Part shown: piece after piece, positions 1 to 8,478 of the stretch
Layout of the letters: each line of letters starts with the position of its first letter
Position numbering within the stretch: the stretch's first letter is position 1
Assembly: GCA_030612685.1 (NCBI GenBank)
Contig: JAUWNK010000006.1
Location: 1 to 40,289 of the forward strand
Reading direction: 5' to 3'
Length of the DNA: 40,289 nucleotides
DNA from: Desulfobacteraceae bacterium
GTDB lineage: Bacteria > Desulfobacterota > DSM-4660 > Desulfatiglandales > B25-G16
Translations under genes and position numbers: made by a program
Notes under the pieces: generated by a model
What the model was told of the DNA's origin: nothing
The model's database searches: none
What the model saw: only the letters and a program-made list of their open reading frames with translations

Positions 1-1
1 G

Positions 2-112
2 CTTCACAGCTATGATGTTCCTGAAATAATCGCCTTGCCCATTATCGGTGGCAATCAGGATTATCTGGAGTGGATAGGCAATGAGGTAAAACAAGGTGCT
101 GGGGGTGACTAA
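2..112 (+). CDS. cutA: CutA divalent-cation tolerance protein, C-terminal end (partial)
   Basis: The window opens inside a reading frame that runs 36 codons to TAA. The peptide contains YDVPEIIALPIIGG followed by a short W-containing helix, which is the typical C-terminal signature of CutA, a small trimeric cytoplasmic protein linked to divalent metal tolerance. The 5' part lies outside the window, so length and start cannot be judged. It sits five bases upstream of the MoeB-like gene on the same strand and is probably co-transcribed with it. Confidence 0.85.
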   Translation, partial: LHSYDVPEIIALPIIGGNQDYLEWIGNEVKQGAGGD

Positions 113-117
113 TAGCC

Positions 118-870
118 ATGCTTACCAGAGATGAATTAGAAAGGTATGACAGGCAAATAATGATTATGGGGGTGGGGGAGGAAGGGCAAGAAAAGCTTAA
201 AAAGGCAAAGGTCTTTATTGCCGGTGCTGGCGGGCTTGGCTCGGTAACACCCACATACCTGGCGGCGGCTGGGGTAGGGGTGATACGGGTAGTTGACCAT
301 GATAGGGTGGAGCTTAGCAATCTGAACAGGCAGGTTCTGCACTGGGACGAGGACATAGGCAAGAAGAAGGTTGATTCGGCTGTTGAGAAGCTCAAGAGGC
401 TAAATCTGAGGGTGAAAGTAGAAGCTATAGAGGAGATGATAACAGAAGTCAATATTTCTCAGCTTGTGGATGGCTTTGACCTGATAGTTGATGCCATGGA
501 TAACCTACCTGCCAGATATCTACTAAATAAGGTAGCTATAGAGAGGAATATACCTTTCTTTCATGGGGCAGTTCATGGCTTCGAGGGAAGGGCAATGACT
601 ATAATCCCGGGCGAAACAGCCTGTCTGAGATGCATCTATCGGGGGGCTATTATTGAAGGGAAATTCCCGGTGATTGGGGTTACACCAGGGGTTATCGGCT
701 GCATCCAGGCAACGGAGGTAATAAAGTACATCGTGGGAATTGGTGAGCTGTTAACCAATAGACTTTTAATCTATGACGGGCTGAATATGAAATTCACTGA
801 GTTTAAGGCAAAGAAAGATCCTTATTGCGAGCATTGCGCCCAAGTTAGTAAGGGGCAAGATAAGAAATGA
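118..870 (+). CDS. MoeB/ThiF/HesA-family adenylyltransferase (E1-like)
   Basis: This 250-residue protein is an E1-like enzyme that adenylates the C-terminal glycine of a MoaD- or ThiS-type sulfur carrier. The nucleotide-binding GAGGLG is at residues 36-41. The family Asp lies in DAMDN (residues 125-129). Two zinc-binding CxxC pairs are visible, C169/C172 and C237/C240. C195 in GVIGCIQATE matches a conserved cysteine of the family. Length is normal for MoeB/ThiF. The gene overlaps the carrier-protein gene by ATGA, so the two are translationally coupled and are probably partners. The pair may serve molybdenum or tungsten cofactor synthesis, since this organism has a dedicated tungstate importer nearby. 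Thiamine or another thiolation pathway cannot be excluded, so I give no gene symbol. Confidence 0.9.
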   Translation: MLTRDELERYDRQIMIMGVGEEGQEKLKKAKVFIAGAGGLGSVTPTYLAAAGVGVIRVVDHDRVELSNLNRQVLHWDEDIGKKKVDSAVEKLKRLNLRVKVEAIEEMITEVNISQLVDGFDLIVDAMDNLPARYLLNKVAIERNIPFFHGAVHGFEGRAMTIIPGETACLRCIYRGAIIEGKFPVIGVTPGVIGCIQATEVIKYIVGIGELLTNRLLIYDGLNMKFTEFKAKKDPYCEHCAQVSKGQDKK

Positions 871-1139
871 GTATAGAGGTAAACATCCACCGATCCTTAC
901 GTCATCTTACTAGAGGCAAGGCCAAAGTTGAGGTTAATGGTAATACTGTTGGTCATTGCCTTTATGGCTTGGTTAAACAGTTTCCCGGCATTGAGACGAA
1001 GCTATTTGATAAGAAGGGTAAATTACTCAACTATATTGATATCTATGTTAATGCAGAAAGCTCTTACCCGGAGGAACTATCCAAGCCGGTTAACGACGGA
1101 GATGAGCTTTCCATAACACTTATAATTGGCGGAGGGTAG
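867..1139 (+). CDS. MoaD/ThiS-like sulfur-carrier protein
   Basis: A 90-residue beta-grasp protein ending in IIGGG. The exposed C-terminal glycines are the site that is adenylated and then thiocarboxylated in MoaD and ThiS. The segment VNDGDELSITLIIGGG matches the usual end of the family. The start overlaps the stop of the MoeB-like gene by four bases, consistent with an enzyme-substrate pair in one operon. Sequence alone does not separate molybdopterin or tungstopterin synthesis from other sulfur-transfer roles. The tungstate transporter 7 kb downstream makes a cofactor role plausible, which is inference. Confidence 0.88.
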   Translation: MSIEVNIHRSLRHLTRGKAKVEVNGNTVGHCLYGLVKQFPGIETKLFDKKGKLLNYIDIYVNAESSYPEELSKPVNDGDELSITLIIGGG

Positions 1140-1169
1140 AGCCGAATTCAAGCATATGGGGCAGGCGGT

Positions 1170-1313
1170 CTAAAGAGATTGCTTCACCCAGTGAGGTTTT
1201 CCTGAAACTGGATATCCTACCTTTGAAAGTTTTTCTATAATCTTGTCAAGGCTGGTTTTCTTATCATCAAATGTTACAGTTACCGCAAAATATGTGGCAT
1301 TTAGGTTGATTGG
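1170..1313 (-). pseudogene. Fragment resembling the C-terminal half of a heavy-metal-associated (HMA) domain
   Basis: On the minus strand, 47 codons stay open between an in-frame TAG upstream (1314-1316) and a TAG stop (1170-1172), with no start codon. The peptide includes AVTVTFDD, then a helix-like IIEKLSKVGYPV, then GKPHW. This beta-alpha-beta pattern is that of the second half of an HMA metal-binding domain. The first half with the CxxC motif is missing. I read it as a decayed remnant between two gene blocks; chance resemblance remains possible. Confidence 0.4.
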
Positions 1314-1368
1314 CTAAAGAAAAAGAACTCATGATGGGTAGGCAATGTGATTACCAGATCTTAAAGAT

Positions 1369-3216
1369 TTATTGACGATTTTTATTATCGTGAACATCTT
1401 CTTTGTGTATTGGAAGGATGATGGTAAAGGTTGTCCCTGACCCCCATTCACTTGATACGCGTATGTTACCTCCATGCTCTTTTATAAATCCATAACATAC
1501 TGATAGACCGAGGCCAACATCTTTAACACTGTCTTTTGTAGTAAAGAAGTCATCAAATATCCTATTAATGTTTTCCTCTCTGATCCCGGTACCGGTGTCA
1601 GTTATTTCAATATAAACATTATCCCCTTTTGCCATAGTCTTTATAGTCAAAGTTCCCTCATCCGGCATTGCATCCCTTGCATTAGAGATCATGTTGAGAA
1701 AAACCTGGCGTAGCTGATTCCTGGAGGCATAGACTTTTCTCAGATCATCGGCAAAAGAGGTAGAAATGCGTATACTGTTTTCCTGTAATTGTTTTCCGAC
1801 CAGGAGCAAAATCTCATCAAGTATTGTATTAACATCCGTAGTCTGTTTTTTTTCCTCATCAGGCTTTGAAAAACGGAGCATTTTACGGAGCAATTCAGTC
1901 AAGCGCACTGTCTCAGAGAGGGCCATATCAAGAATCTTTCTCCTCTTGCTCTGTGGGGAAATCTCTGTTTTAAGGAGTTCCAGGGTGTTCATGATTCCAT
2001 ACAGGGGATTGTTTAATTCATGTGCAATCTGAGAAGTCAGCTTCCCCATGGCCGCCAATTTCTCTGACTGTAACAATTTCTCCTGAGTTTCCCTTAGCTT
2101 ACGTTCCATATCCAGTCTCTCTTTAAGGTCTACAAATATGCCCACTGAGGCAATCTCTTTTCCCTGAGCATCATAAATTAGTGCCGCGGAAAGGTTCCCT
2201 TCAACAATTTTACCATCCCTCCTTACATGAACCATTGGATAGGACCTACATTTGCCAACACCACCATATTCAGGGCTCCGCACCATTTTCATGACCTTTT
2301 CTGCCATCCCATTTGGATAGACCTTTCTGATGTTCATTTTGCCAATGACTTCTTCAGCCTTATATCCCAAGATCTCTTCAGAGGCCCTGTTCCAAATAAC
2401 AATATCACCCTTCAAGTCGGTTGCCATGATGGCATCGGGGGAGCTCTTTATAATCTTATCTAAAAAATCATAGGCTTCCTTGAGTTCCTTCTCCATCTTC
2501 TTTCTTTGGGATTGATCCACGTTGATCCCTTCATATCCTATGACCTCTCCCTGCTTATCATAACGCACATGACCTGTATGGATGACCGAGATAGGTCTTC
2601 CATCCTTGCGTTTAAAATCAACTTCATAATCTATTACATAACCATCCCGTTCAACCATCTCCTGCCATTTGCGACGATCCTCTGGGTTGAGATAAAGATC
2701 CTTGGCGATATCAATTTTAAGGAATTCCTCCTTGTTTTTATAACCCAACATATCCAGGAGGGCCTTATTGGCATTTAAAAATTTCCCTTCCTTGCTGCTC
2801 ACGTATAATCCACAGTGGACATTTTCAAATAATCTCTTGTAATCCTTCTCTGAGGCCCTGATTTTTTCTTCACTCTTTGCTCTCAGGGCAATATCTCGAT
2901 ATATGCACACCTTGGATACGGTGCCGTCGGAATTTTTCAAAGGGAATTCAATAAAATCATACAATTGATCCAGATTTGGGATGTAGTGCTCCCAGCGAAT
3001 TGTTTCCCCGGCAAACACCTCCTTTGCCTTGCACCAGGAACAGACTTCTTCCATCCCGTATATAATTTGATAACACTTTCTTCCAATGGCCTCTCCAAAA
3101 TTCTTAATCATGACATTATTCATGTATTCCATATTAAAATCATCATCAACAATATAGACTCCATCCACCATGGCTTCAAAAATAGTGGTGATGTTTGTTC
3201 TCTCTGTATCAATCAC
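1369..3216 (-). CDS. Triple-PAS sensor histidine kinase
   Basis: A 615-residue cytoplasmic histidine kinase with no membrane segment. Three PAS domains are seen at about residues 8-115, 122-235 and 245-365. The kinase core is at 385-605, with the phospho-acceptor H399 in AHELNNP, the N-box NMISNARDA (508-516), the G1 box DTGTG (540-544) and the G2 box GLGLS (568-572). The first PAS carries a cysteine cluster, C48, C59 and C62, which recurs in the kinase encoded at 5413. Translation starts at GTG 3214-3216, chosen because GGAG lies eight bases before it and no better start is seen. It is divergent from the receiver/ACT/kinase row. Without a paired regulator on its own strand, it probably feeds the receivers encoded across the gap. 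The signal is unknown. Confidence 0.93.
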   Translation of the reverse strand: MIDTERTNITTIFEAMVDGVYIVDDDFNMEYMNNVMIKNFGEAIGRKCYQIIYGMEEVCSWCKAKEVFAGETIRWEHYIPNLDQLYDFIEFPLKNSDGTVSKVCIYRDIALRAKSEEKIRASEKDYKRLFENVHCGLYVSSKEGKFLNANKALLDMLGYKNKEEFLKIDIAKDLYLNPEDRRKWQEMVERDGYVIDYEVDFKRKDGRPISVIHTGHVRYDKQGEVIGYEGINVDQSQRKKMEKELKEAYDFLDKIIKSSPDAIMATDLKGDIVIWNRASEEILGYKAEEVIGKMNIRKVYPNGMAEKVMKMVRSPEYGGVGKCRSYPMVHVRRDGKIVEGNLSAALIYDAQGKEIASVGIFVDLKERLDMERKLRETQEKLLQSEKLAAMGKLTSQIAHELNNPLYGIMNTLELLKTEISPQSKRRKILDMALSETVRLTELLRKMLRFSKPDEEKKQTTDVNTILDEILLLVGKQLQENSIRISTSFADDLRKVYASRNQLRQVFLNMISNARDAMPDEGTLTIKTMAKGDNVYIEITDTGTGIREENINRIFDDFFTTKDSVKDVGLGLSVCYGFIKEHGGNIRVSSEWGSGTTFTIILPIHKEDVHDNKNRQ

Positions 3217-3247
3217 AATTTTTCTCCATTTAGGTTTTTTATTATTC

Positions 3248-3490
3248 GTAACTACACAGGTTCAAAGTTCCGGTTCACGCTTGCCCGCCGTAACTCTGGT
3301 GGGCCTGCCCGCCGGATGGCAGGCGGGGTTCAATGGTTATTTGCTGAACCATTAACCGTTTAATAAGCCAAAGGCTTATAAACGCGGGTTTTCATGAGCA
3401 GGTTGAGGAGTCTTGGCATGGACAATGGTTCATGGCTCCAAGTTGAACCCCTGAACTGTGAACCTTGAACCTGACAACCTGGGTAGTTAC
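3248..3490. repeat. Inverted-repeat element with IVP-type ends, carrying a nested REP hairpin
   Basis: The element begins GTAACTACACAGGTTC and ends with the complement of GTAACTACCCAGGTTG, so it has imperfect terminal inverted repeats. GTTCA-rich tracts follow on both sides. The same ends bound the element at 17130-17305, which still contains part of an intervening-sequence-protein reading frame. Inside this copy is a GC-rich hairpin around 3300-3338 (CCTGCCCGCC paired with GGCAGGCGGG), which recurs across the window and looks like a secondary insertion. No coding remnant is recognisable. The element fills most of the 485-base gap between two divergent signalling genes. Confidence 0.6.
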
Positions 3491-3606
3491 TATTGTTCTT
3501 AGTGTAACATTTCCAATAGCCCTTGCAAGATAAAATAAAGGCTGACTGGATTAGCAAAAAATAATCATCTTTCCTTTTTAATTCTTCATGGCTGTATCAT
3601 TTCCAG

Positions 3607-3633
3607 TTGACTATAAAAAAATAACAATATAAT
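3607..3633 (+). promoter_or_regulatory. Candidate sigma-70 promoter of the receiver/ACT/kinase row
   Basis: TTGACT at 3607-3612 is followed by a perfect TATAAT at 3628-3633. The 15-base spacer is short; TAATAT at 3630-3635 would give 17. The predicted RNA start near 3640 leaves a leader of about 60 bases with a strong GGAGGG ribosome-binding site before the ATG at 3702. It is placed well to drive the rightward signalling genes. Confidence 0.4.
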
Positions 3634-3701
3634 ATACGCACCAAAATTTACAGTTTTTCTTTAACCCTATAACCATTGAAAAGCATAGAGGGAGGGAATA
3701 T

Positions 3702-4094
3702 ATGGCTAATAATAAACTGATCCTGGTAGTTGATGATGATCCAGATCTGGTAGAGGCAATCTCTATGAAATTAGAGAGCAAAAACTATAGGGTGTCAAAG
3801 GCCTATGATGGGATAGAGGCCTGGGATAAGATACAGGAGGAAAGACCTGATTTAATTATCTTGGACGTTATGATGCCTCGCAAAGATGGCTATGAACTCT
3901 GTGATGAGCTTAAAAATAACCCAAAATATGAAGATATTACTATCGTTCTATTAACAGCAGTTGGATCAGCAGTCACCAGTACCAGATATACTCACCAAGG
4001 TGGAATGAGTACCTTAGCTGATGATTATATAGCTAAACCAATCGATCTGGATAAACTGATGTCCATGATCGACGATTTTACTGGCCAATCTTGA
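3702..4094 (+). CDS. Single-domain response regulator (CheY-like receiver)
   Basis: A 130-residue protein made only of a receiver domain. The acidic pocket is D11-D13, the phospho-acceptor is D55 in LDVMMP, the switch threonine is T85 and the conserved lysine is K112 in AKP. There is no output domain, so it acts by protein contact or as a phosphate shuttle. A glycine- and serine-rich insertion lies between beta4 and the lysine (about residues 88-106, including THQGGMST), longer than in typical CheY-like receivers. It is the first gene of the rightward row, with a GGAGGG ribosome-binding site. A weak GGCT/AGCC hairpin with a T run at about 4139-4160 separates it from the next gene and may set relative expression. 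Confidence 0.93.
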   Translation: MANNKLILVVDDDPDLVEAISMKLESKNYRVSKAYDGIEAWDKIQEERPDLIILDVMMPRKDGYELCDELKNNPKYEDITIVLLTAVGSAVTSTRYTHQGGMSTLADDYIAKPIDLDKLMSMIDDFTGQS

Positions 4095-4176
4095 GGTAGG
4101 CCTTACATTCTCTTAAATATCATGCGGAAAGGACTTTATAGGCTAATAAGCCCCTTTTTTCTATGGTGGCCATATA

Positions 4177-4716
4177 ATGGAGAAATTGAAGGTAGGGGGG
4201 CTCAAACAGAGTCTTGAACTATGCCAATTTGACCTGAGAGGGCCGGACTCATCAGAGGAAATAGCCTCAGGGGTAAGTAAACTCCTGGTCTCTCAAAAAA
4301 TTAATATGGAGTTTATTACCTACTACCCAAACAAAAATAGTTACCATCAACTCACCTTTTGTATCAACCAGGATAGATTATCTACTGCCTCAGAAATCCT
4401 TAAAAAAGAAGGCTCTTTACCCATGGGTTGGGAGATAAAAAGCCGGAGACACGTGGGTATAATCACTATCTTCCCACACCAGTCGGCAATAAAGATATTG
4501 GGCGCTATCATGGTTTCATGGGCAGCGCAATCTATACCTATCTACGGGATAGCTACATCACTATCCGCAATCTCATTTTTAACTGATTACCAGCTAATAG
4601 ATAAGGCCATCGAAGTTATTCAGGATTTATTCCAACTGCCTGAAGATCATGCTCCTATAAAACCTGAGATCCGTTACTACCAGAGTACTGAGGTTAAAAA
4701 GGGTAAAGGGGACTAA
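4177..4716 (+). CDS. Tandem ACT-like small-molecule-binding protein 1
   Basis: A 179-residue soluble protein. Its fold pattern resembles the two regulatory ACT domains of aspartokinase without the kinase part. The first unit spans about residues 15-80 and the second about 90-160. The second has the characteristic ISFLTDYQLIDKAIEVIQ strand-helix end, like the ISFVV-D-x-A stretch of aspartokinase. ACT domains bind amino acids or similar ligands, so a sensory or allosteric role is likely (inference). It lies between a lone receiver and kinases, with a paralogue directly downstream. The start is ATG 4177 after a GGTGG sequence; an ATG 14 bases upstream is closed after four codons. I do not recognise a named family, and the ligand is unknown. 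Confidence 0.7.
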   Translation: MEKLKVGGLKQSLELCQFDLRGPDSSEEIASGVSKLLVSQKINMEFITYYPNKNSYHQLTFCINQDRLSTASEILKKEGSLPMGWEIKSRRHVGIITIFPHQSAIKILGAIMVSWAAQSIPIYGIATSLSAISFLTDYQLIDKAIEVIQDLFQLPEDHAPIKPEIRYYQSTEVKKGKGD

Positions 4717-4784
4717 ATTAGTTCTCAGAAATTCTATAACTTATTGAAATAAAACGCCTTTTACTGGCCACCTATTTATGCCAT

Positions 4785-4880
4785 CCACATGGAGTGATGG
4801 AGTATTGGAGTAATGGATAGTAAAAGGAGAAAAGATTACTCAACATTCTCCATTATCCACCATACCAAGACTCCAATATT
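4785..4880. repeat. Inverted repeat, GGAGTATTGGAGTAATGG family
   Basis: The left arm, around ATGGAGTATTGGAGTAATGG, is complementary to the right arm, TCCATTATCCACC followed by ACTCCAATATT. Related copies lie at 15333-15385, 23738-23894 and 26759-26910. It occupies the gap between the two ACT-like genes. The sequence just after it supplies the GGAG (4888-4891) in front of the second one. Confidence 0.65.
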
Positions 4881-4901
4881 TAATTTGCGGAGCAAAGTTC
4901 T

Positions 4902-5390
4902 ATGGAGACAATTGCTGTTTATTGGGAATCCCGGATCAAAACCTATGGGTTTCAAAGGATAACTGATTTATCCTTTATTGAATTTTCTTACCCCCTCTCT
5001 GAAATCAAATCCTTGGGAGAAATCCTTTCCCAGGATGACCTTCAAACCTTAAGGCCAAAATTTTTAATAGCCCAGGAGTCAGATCATAAAATCACTTTTA
5101 TTTTTTGCCTCCCTGTTAAAGAAGGTAAGGATTTCCATGCGTCTCTGGAAAAAACCCCAAGGCCAACTCCTCACAGATATATCTATCCTGTCAGCATTAT
5201 CTTTTTCTATGGCCCGCACTTTGGTGATAGGTACGGTATAGCTGATGCTACATTCTCTACCCTTTTAAAGGCAGATATAAGGATTATAGCATCTGGCTGT
5301 TCCTCGGCCTCTGTCTTTTTGGTATTAGACCAGGATGATATAGACAAGGCTGAGGATGTATTGAGTGAGACATTTGAGGTAGCAAAATAA
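4902..5390 (+). CDS. Tandem ACT-like small-molecule-binding protein 2
   Basis: A 162-residue paralogue-like neighbour of the protein encoded at 4177. The C-terminal half, RYGIADATFSTLLKADI followed by SSASVFLVLDQDDIDKAEDVL, is very like the aspartokinase ACT pattern. The N-terminal half (about residues 20-85) is a weaker second unit. No catalytic motif, signal peptide or membrane segment is present. It ends 22 bases before the next histidine kinase and is probably in the same transcript. The pair may form hetero-ACT complexes that present a metabolite signal to the kinases (inference). GGAG ten bases before ATG 4902 supports this start. Confidence 0.7.
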   Translation: METIAVYWESRIKTYGFQRITDLSFIEFSYPLSEIKSLGEILSQDDLQTLRPKFLIAQESDHKITFIFCLPVKEGKDFHASLEKTPRPTPHRYIYPVSIIFFYGPHFGDRYGIADATFSTLLKADIRIIASGCSSASVFLVLDQDDIDKAEDVLSETFEVAK

Positions 5391-5412
5391 TATTCTTTTA
5401 GGTCGGTATGAT

Positions 5413-6909
5413 ATGGAAAACTTTGACTGGCTTGATAACCTATTTGAATCACTATCGTTTCCAACCTTGATCCTTGCTCCTGATATGACCATTTTCGAAG
5501 CAAACCATAGATTTCTCGATAAATATGGCTACAGTAAGAAAGAAATCATAGGCAAAAAATGTTACGAGATCATTTATCAATCTGACGAGCCATGCAGGGA
5601 ATCATCCTGCCCTATTCCACATGTCCTGAATTATAAAAAAGGGACTTCTGGCCTTAGAAAGACCACGGATCTTGATGGGGCCGAGGTATATGAAGACAGG
5701 GTATTCTCGCCTATTTTAAATAATAATGGAGAAGTGGCATATATAATGGTGAGTTTAAGGGATGTCACCAGAACAAAACTCCTGGATATGGAATTACGAA
5801 AAACCAATGATTTTTTGGAAGGCATCATTTTCAGTTCTGCATCTGCCATTTTGGTTGCTGATATGAAAGGCGTAATCCTGCGCATGAATGAAAGCGCCAG
5901 CAAATTATTTGGATATACTAACAAGGTAGCTGTTGGCAAAAGCATTGCTGAATATCTGTATACCCCAGGGGGGGCAAGGAGTATAATGAAGAAACTCCGG
6001 AGCCCCGGCTATGGTGGAATGGGTAAACTCCATTCTACAGAGATGACAATAATTAATTCCTCAGGGGAGGAGATACCTGTTGAAATGACCGCCTCCATCA
6101 TATATCAGGATGGCAGGGAGGTCGCCACCATGGGTATCTATAATGACCTGAGATCCAAGATAGAGACGGAAAAGAAATTGAAAGAGGCTGAAAGGATTAA
6201 ATTGGAGCAATCGAACAAAATGGCCTCGTTAGGTCAACTGGCTGCTGGGGTGGCCCATGAAATAAACAACCCCCTCAGTGGGATACTGATAGACGCCAGC
6301 TTGATCCTCGAGGAACTGGACAAAGATAGCGCTATCAAGAATGATATACAAAACATTATCGTTGATACTCATCGGTGCAAGGAGATTGTTAAAAATCTTC
6401 TTGCATACTCCAGGCAGACAGAGGCCAAAAAGGAACTCTTCAATATAAATGATGCAATAGAGCAGACCTTTTCCTTTATCGGAGATCATGCTTTCCTGTA
6501 CGATATTACCATTGATAAAGAATATTGCCCATCTATGTTAATGTGTAAAGGCGACAAAAACCAGCTTATTCAGGTTTTCACCAATATGATAATGAATGCT
6601 GCCCAGGCTATGGATCTCAAGGGGAATATCAGCATACGTACCAGCAGGGATAAACCAGAGGGGAAAATCTATATTGAAATAACCGATACCGGATGTGGCA
6701 TCGCTGAGGAAGACCTCCCACATATTTTCGACCTCTTCTTTACTACTAAAGATGAAGGCAAAGGGACCGGACTGGGTCTGGGTACCGTGCAAGGTATAAT
6801 TGAAAAACATGGAGGAAAGATTAAGGTCAAGGAAACAAGCCCTAAAGGCACAACCTTTCTCATAGAACTACCCCTGTTTAAGGTAACTGATGAAGATACC
6901 CCCATGTAA
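5413..6909 (+). CDS. Dual-PAS sensor histidine kinase
   Basis: A 498-residue soluble kinase. PAS 1 spans about residues 8-120 and carries C50, C61 and C66 (GKKCYEII, then EPCRESSCP). PAS 2 spans about 130-250. The kinase core covers 265-490, with H282 in AHEINNP, an N-box NMIMNAAQA (391-399), DTGCG (425-429) and GTGLGLG (451-457). The second PAS and the following linker resemble those of the kinase encoded at 1369, including RSPGYGG versus RSPEYGG, so the two are paralogues. It follows the ACT-like genes closely and precedes a receiver-kinase hybrid, so phosphotransfer to the neighbouring receivers is likely. Confidence 0.93.
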   Translation: MENFDWLDNLFESLSFPTLILAPDMTIFEANHRFLDKYGYSKKEIIGKKCYEIIYQSDEPCRESSCPIPHVLNYKKGTSGLRKTTDLDGAEVYEDRVFSPILNNNGEVAYIMVSLRDVTRTKLLDMELRKTNDFLEGIIFSSASAILVADMKGVILRMNESASKLFGYTNKVAVGKSIAEYLYTPGGARSIMKKLRSPGYGGMGKLHSTEMTIINSSGEEIPVEMTASIIYQDGREVATMGIYNDLRSKIETEKKLKEAERIKLEQSNKMASLGQLAAGVAHEINNPLSGILIDASLILEELDKDSAIKNDIQNIIVDTHRCKEIVKNLLAYSRQTEAKKELFNINDAIEQTFSFIGDHAFLYDITIDKEYCPSMLMCKGDKNQLIQVFTNMIMNAAQAMDLKGNISIRTSRDKPEGKIYIEITDTGCGIAEEDLPHIFDLFFTTKDEGKGTGLGLGTVQGIIEKHGGKIKVKETSPKGTTFLIELPLFKVTDEDTPM

Positions 6910-6994
6910 GAGGAGAAGAAATGCTAGAATTGGAATAATGCTTAAATAACATTATTATTTTCAATGAGTTGTAGAATTTTCGAGAGGTTTATTT

Positions 6995-8458
6995 ATGGCA
7001 CTCATAGAAGATCAGACATATCAGCCAACAATACTTGTAATTGATGATGAAAGGCGAATACGTGAAGGATGCTTTAAGATACTCAAAAAAGAGAACTGCC
7101 TGGTCGAGATGGCTGAAGATGGAGAGACAGGGCTCAAGATGTTAGCGGAGAAACATTACGATATTATCCTTACTGATTTGATGATGCCGGGTATAGGCGG
7201 AATGGAGGTTTTAGCTAAGGTTCGGGAACAACATCCTGATTCTGTTTCCATCGTGATTACTGGCTTTGCAACCCTGGAACATTCCATTGAGGCAATGAAG
7301 AAGGGCGCCTTTGATTTCATACCCAAACCCTTTACACCGGATCAGTTAAGAGTTGTAGTCAGTAAGGCTGTTAAAATGACCAGAACCCTTCAAGACATTG
7401 CTACAGAAAGAACCCGCCTTAAAACAATAGTAAACTATTTAGCCGGTGGCGTATTGGTAACTGATAGAAGCAAAAATATTATACTCTATAACCCCGCCTT
7501 ACTAAGGATGTTGGGTTATCAAGGGGATTCCCTCAATGATCAACCACTCAGTGCCTTAACTACAGATGAAAAATTGACCGGGATTATAGATGGTATCCTT
7601 GAATTGAATACAGGTGAGTTCAAGGTTCTTAGCGCTGAGATAGAGCCGCATGAAAGAGGAGAAGGGCCGTCTAATCAATTATATCTCAGGGCACAGGCTG
7701 TTCCCTTTCAGAACAGGTCAGGTGAGATACTTGGTTCTGTAACCATTATTGATGATATAACCCATCTAAAAGAACTGGATGAGATGAAGTCCGCCTTTGT
7801 CAGCATGGTCTCTCATGAGATCAGAAGCCCCCTTTCCACTGTTTTAAGTCAGATCAAGATCCTCATGGACGGGCTGGCAGGCGAGTTAGGTGCCAAGCAA
7901 GCTGATATACTCGGTAAAATATCCCGGAAGGTTCAGGGTCTTGTTGAATTGTCCAATGAACTCCTTGATATTTCCCGGATAGAGGCAGGGTTGATAGTTC
8001 AGGATAAACAGCAGGTACAATTGATGGATATCCTCGAGAGCTTGGTGGAATTCATACAACCCAAGGCAAAGGAGAAAAATATCGCTCTGAGCCTTAAAAA
8101 GGCCGATTTACCCCTTATTAATGCAGACATGAAAAGCATGGAGGAAGTTTTTAGCAATCTAATCACTAATGCTATCATCTATACCCCGGAAGGCGGGAAG
8201 ATAGATGTAAGGGGGGAGGTTAAAGGAGATTTTGTAGGAATAAGTGTTAGTGATACCGGTTATGGTATCGCACCTGATGAGCTACCTCGGATTTTTGAGA
8301 GGTTTTACCGGGCAAAGACCGAGAAAACCAGAAACATTGTGGGAACAGGCCTTGGCCTACCTATAGTAAAAAGCATTATTGAGGCACACAATGGAACCGT
8401 TAAGGTAGAAAGTGAAGAAGGGGTTGGGTCCACTTTTTATGTCCGCCTTCCTATATAA
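6995..8458 (+). CDS. Receiver-PAS-histidine kinase hybrid
   Basis: A 487-residue protein. An N-terminal receiver spans residues 10-128, with phospho-acceptor D61 in LTDLMMP and K111 in PKP. A PAS domain follows at about 138-260. The kinase core covers 262-487, with H274 in VSHEIRSPL, an N-box around SNLITNA (387-393), DTGYG (420-424) and GTGLGLP (450-456). It can both receive phosphate and sense. It has no DNA-binding domain. The HEIRSP-type H-box differs from the HE(L/I)NNP boxes of the other two kinases, so this is a separate kinase subfamily. GAGAGG eight bases upstream supports ATG 6995. It is the last gene of the row, ending 20 bases from the convergent transporter gene. Confidence 0.93.
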   Translation: MALIEDQTYQPTILVIDDERRIREGCFKILKKENCLVEMAEDGETGLKMLAEKHYDIILTDLMMPGIGGMEVLAKVREQHPDSVSIVITGFATLEHSIEAMKKGAFDFIPKPFTPDQLRVVVSKAVKMTRTLQDIATERTRLKTIVNYLAGGVLVTDRSKNIILYNPALLRMLGYQGDSLNDQPLSALTTDEKLTGIIDGILELNTGEFKVLSAEIEPHERGEGPSNQLYLRAQAVPFQNRSGEILGSVTIIDDITHLKELDEMKSAFVSMVSHEIRSPLSTVLSQIKILMDGLAGELGAKQADILGKISRKVQGLVELSNELLDISRIEAGLIVQDKQQVQLMDILESLVEFIQPKAKEKNIALSLKKADLPLINADMKSMEEVFSNLITNAIIYTPEGGKIDVRGEVKGDFVGISVSDTGYGIAPDELPRIFERFYRAKTEKTRNIVGTGLGLPIVKSIIEAHNGTVKVESEEGVGSTFYVRLPI

Positions 8459-8478
8459 TAAGCCCCGCATTACCTTCA

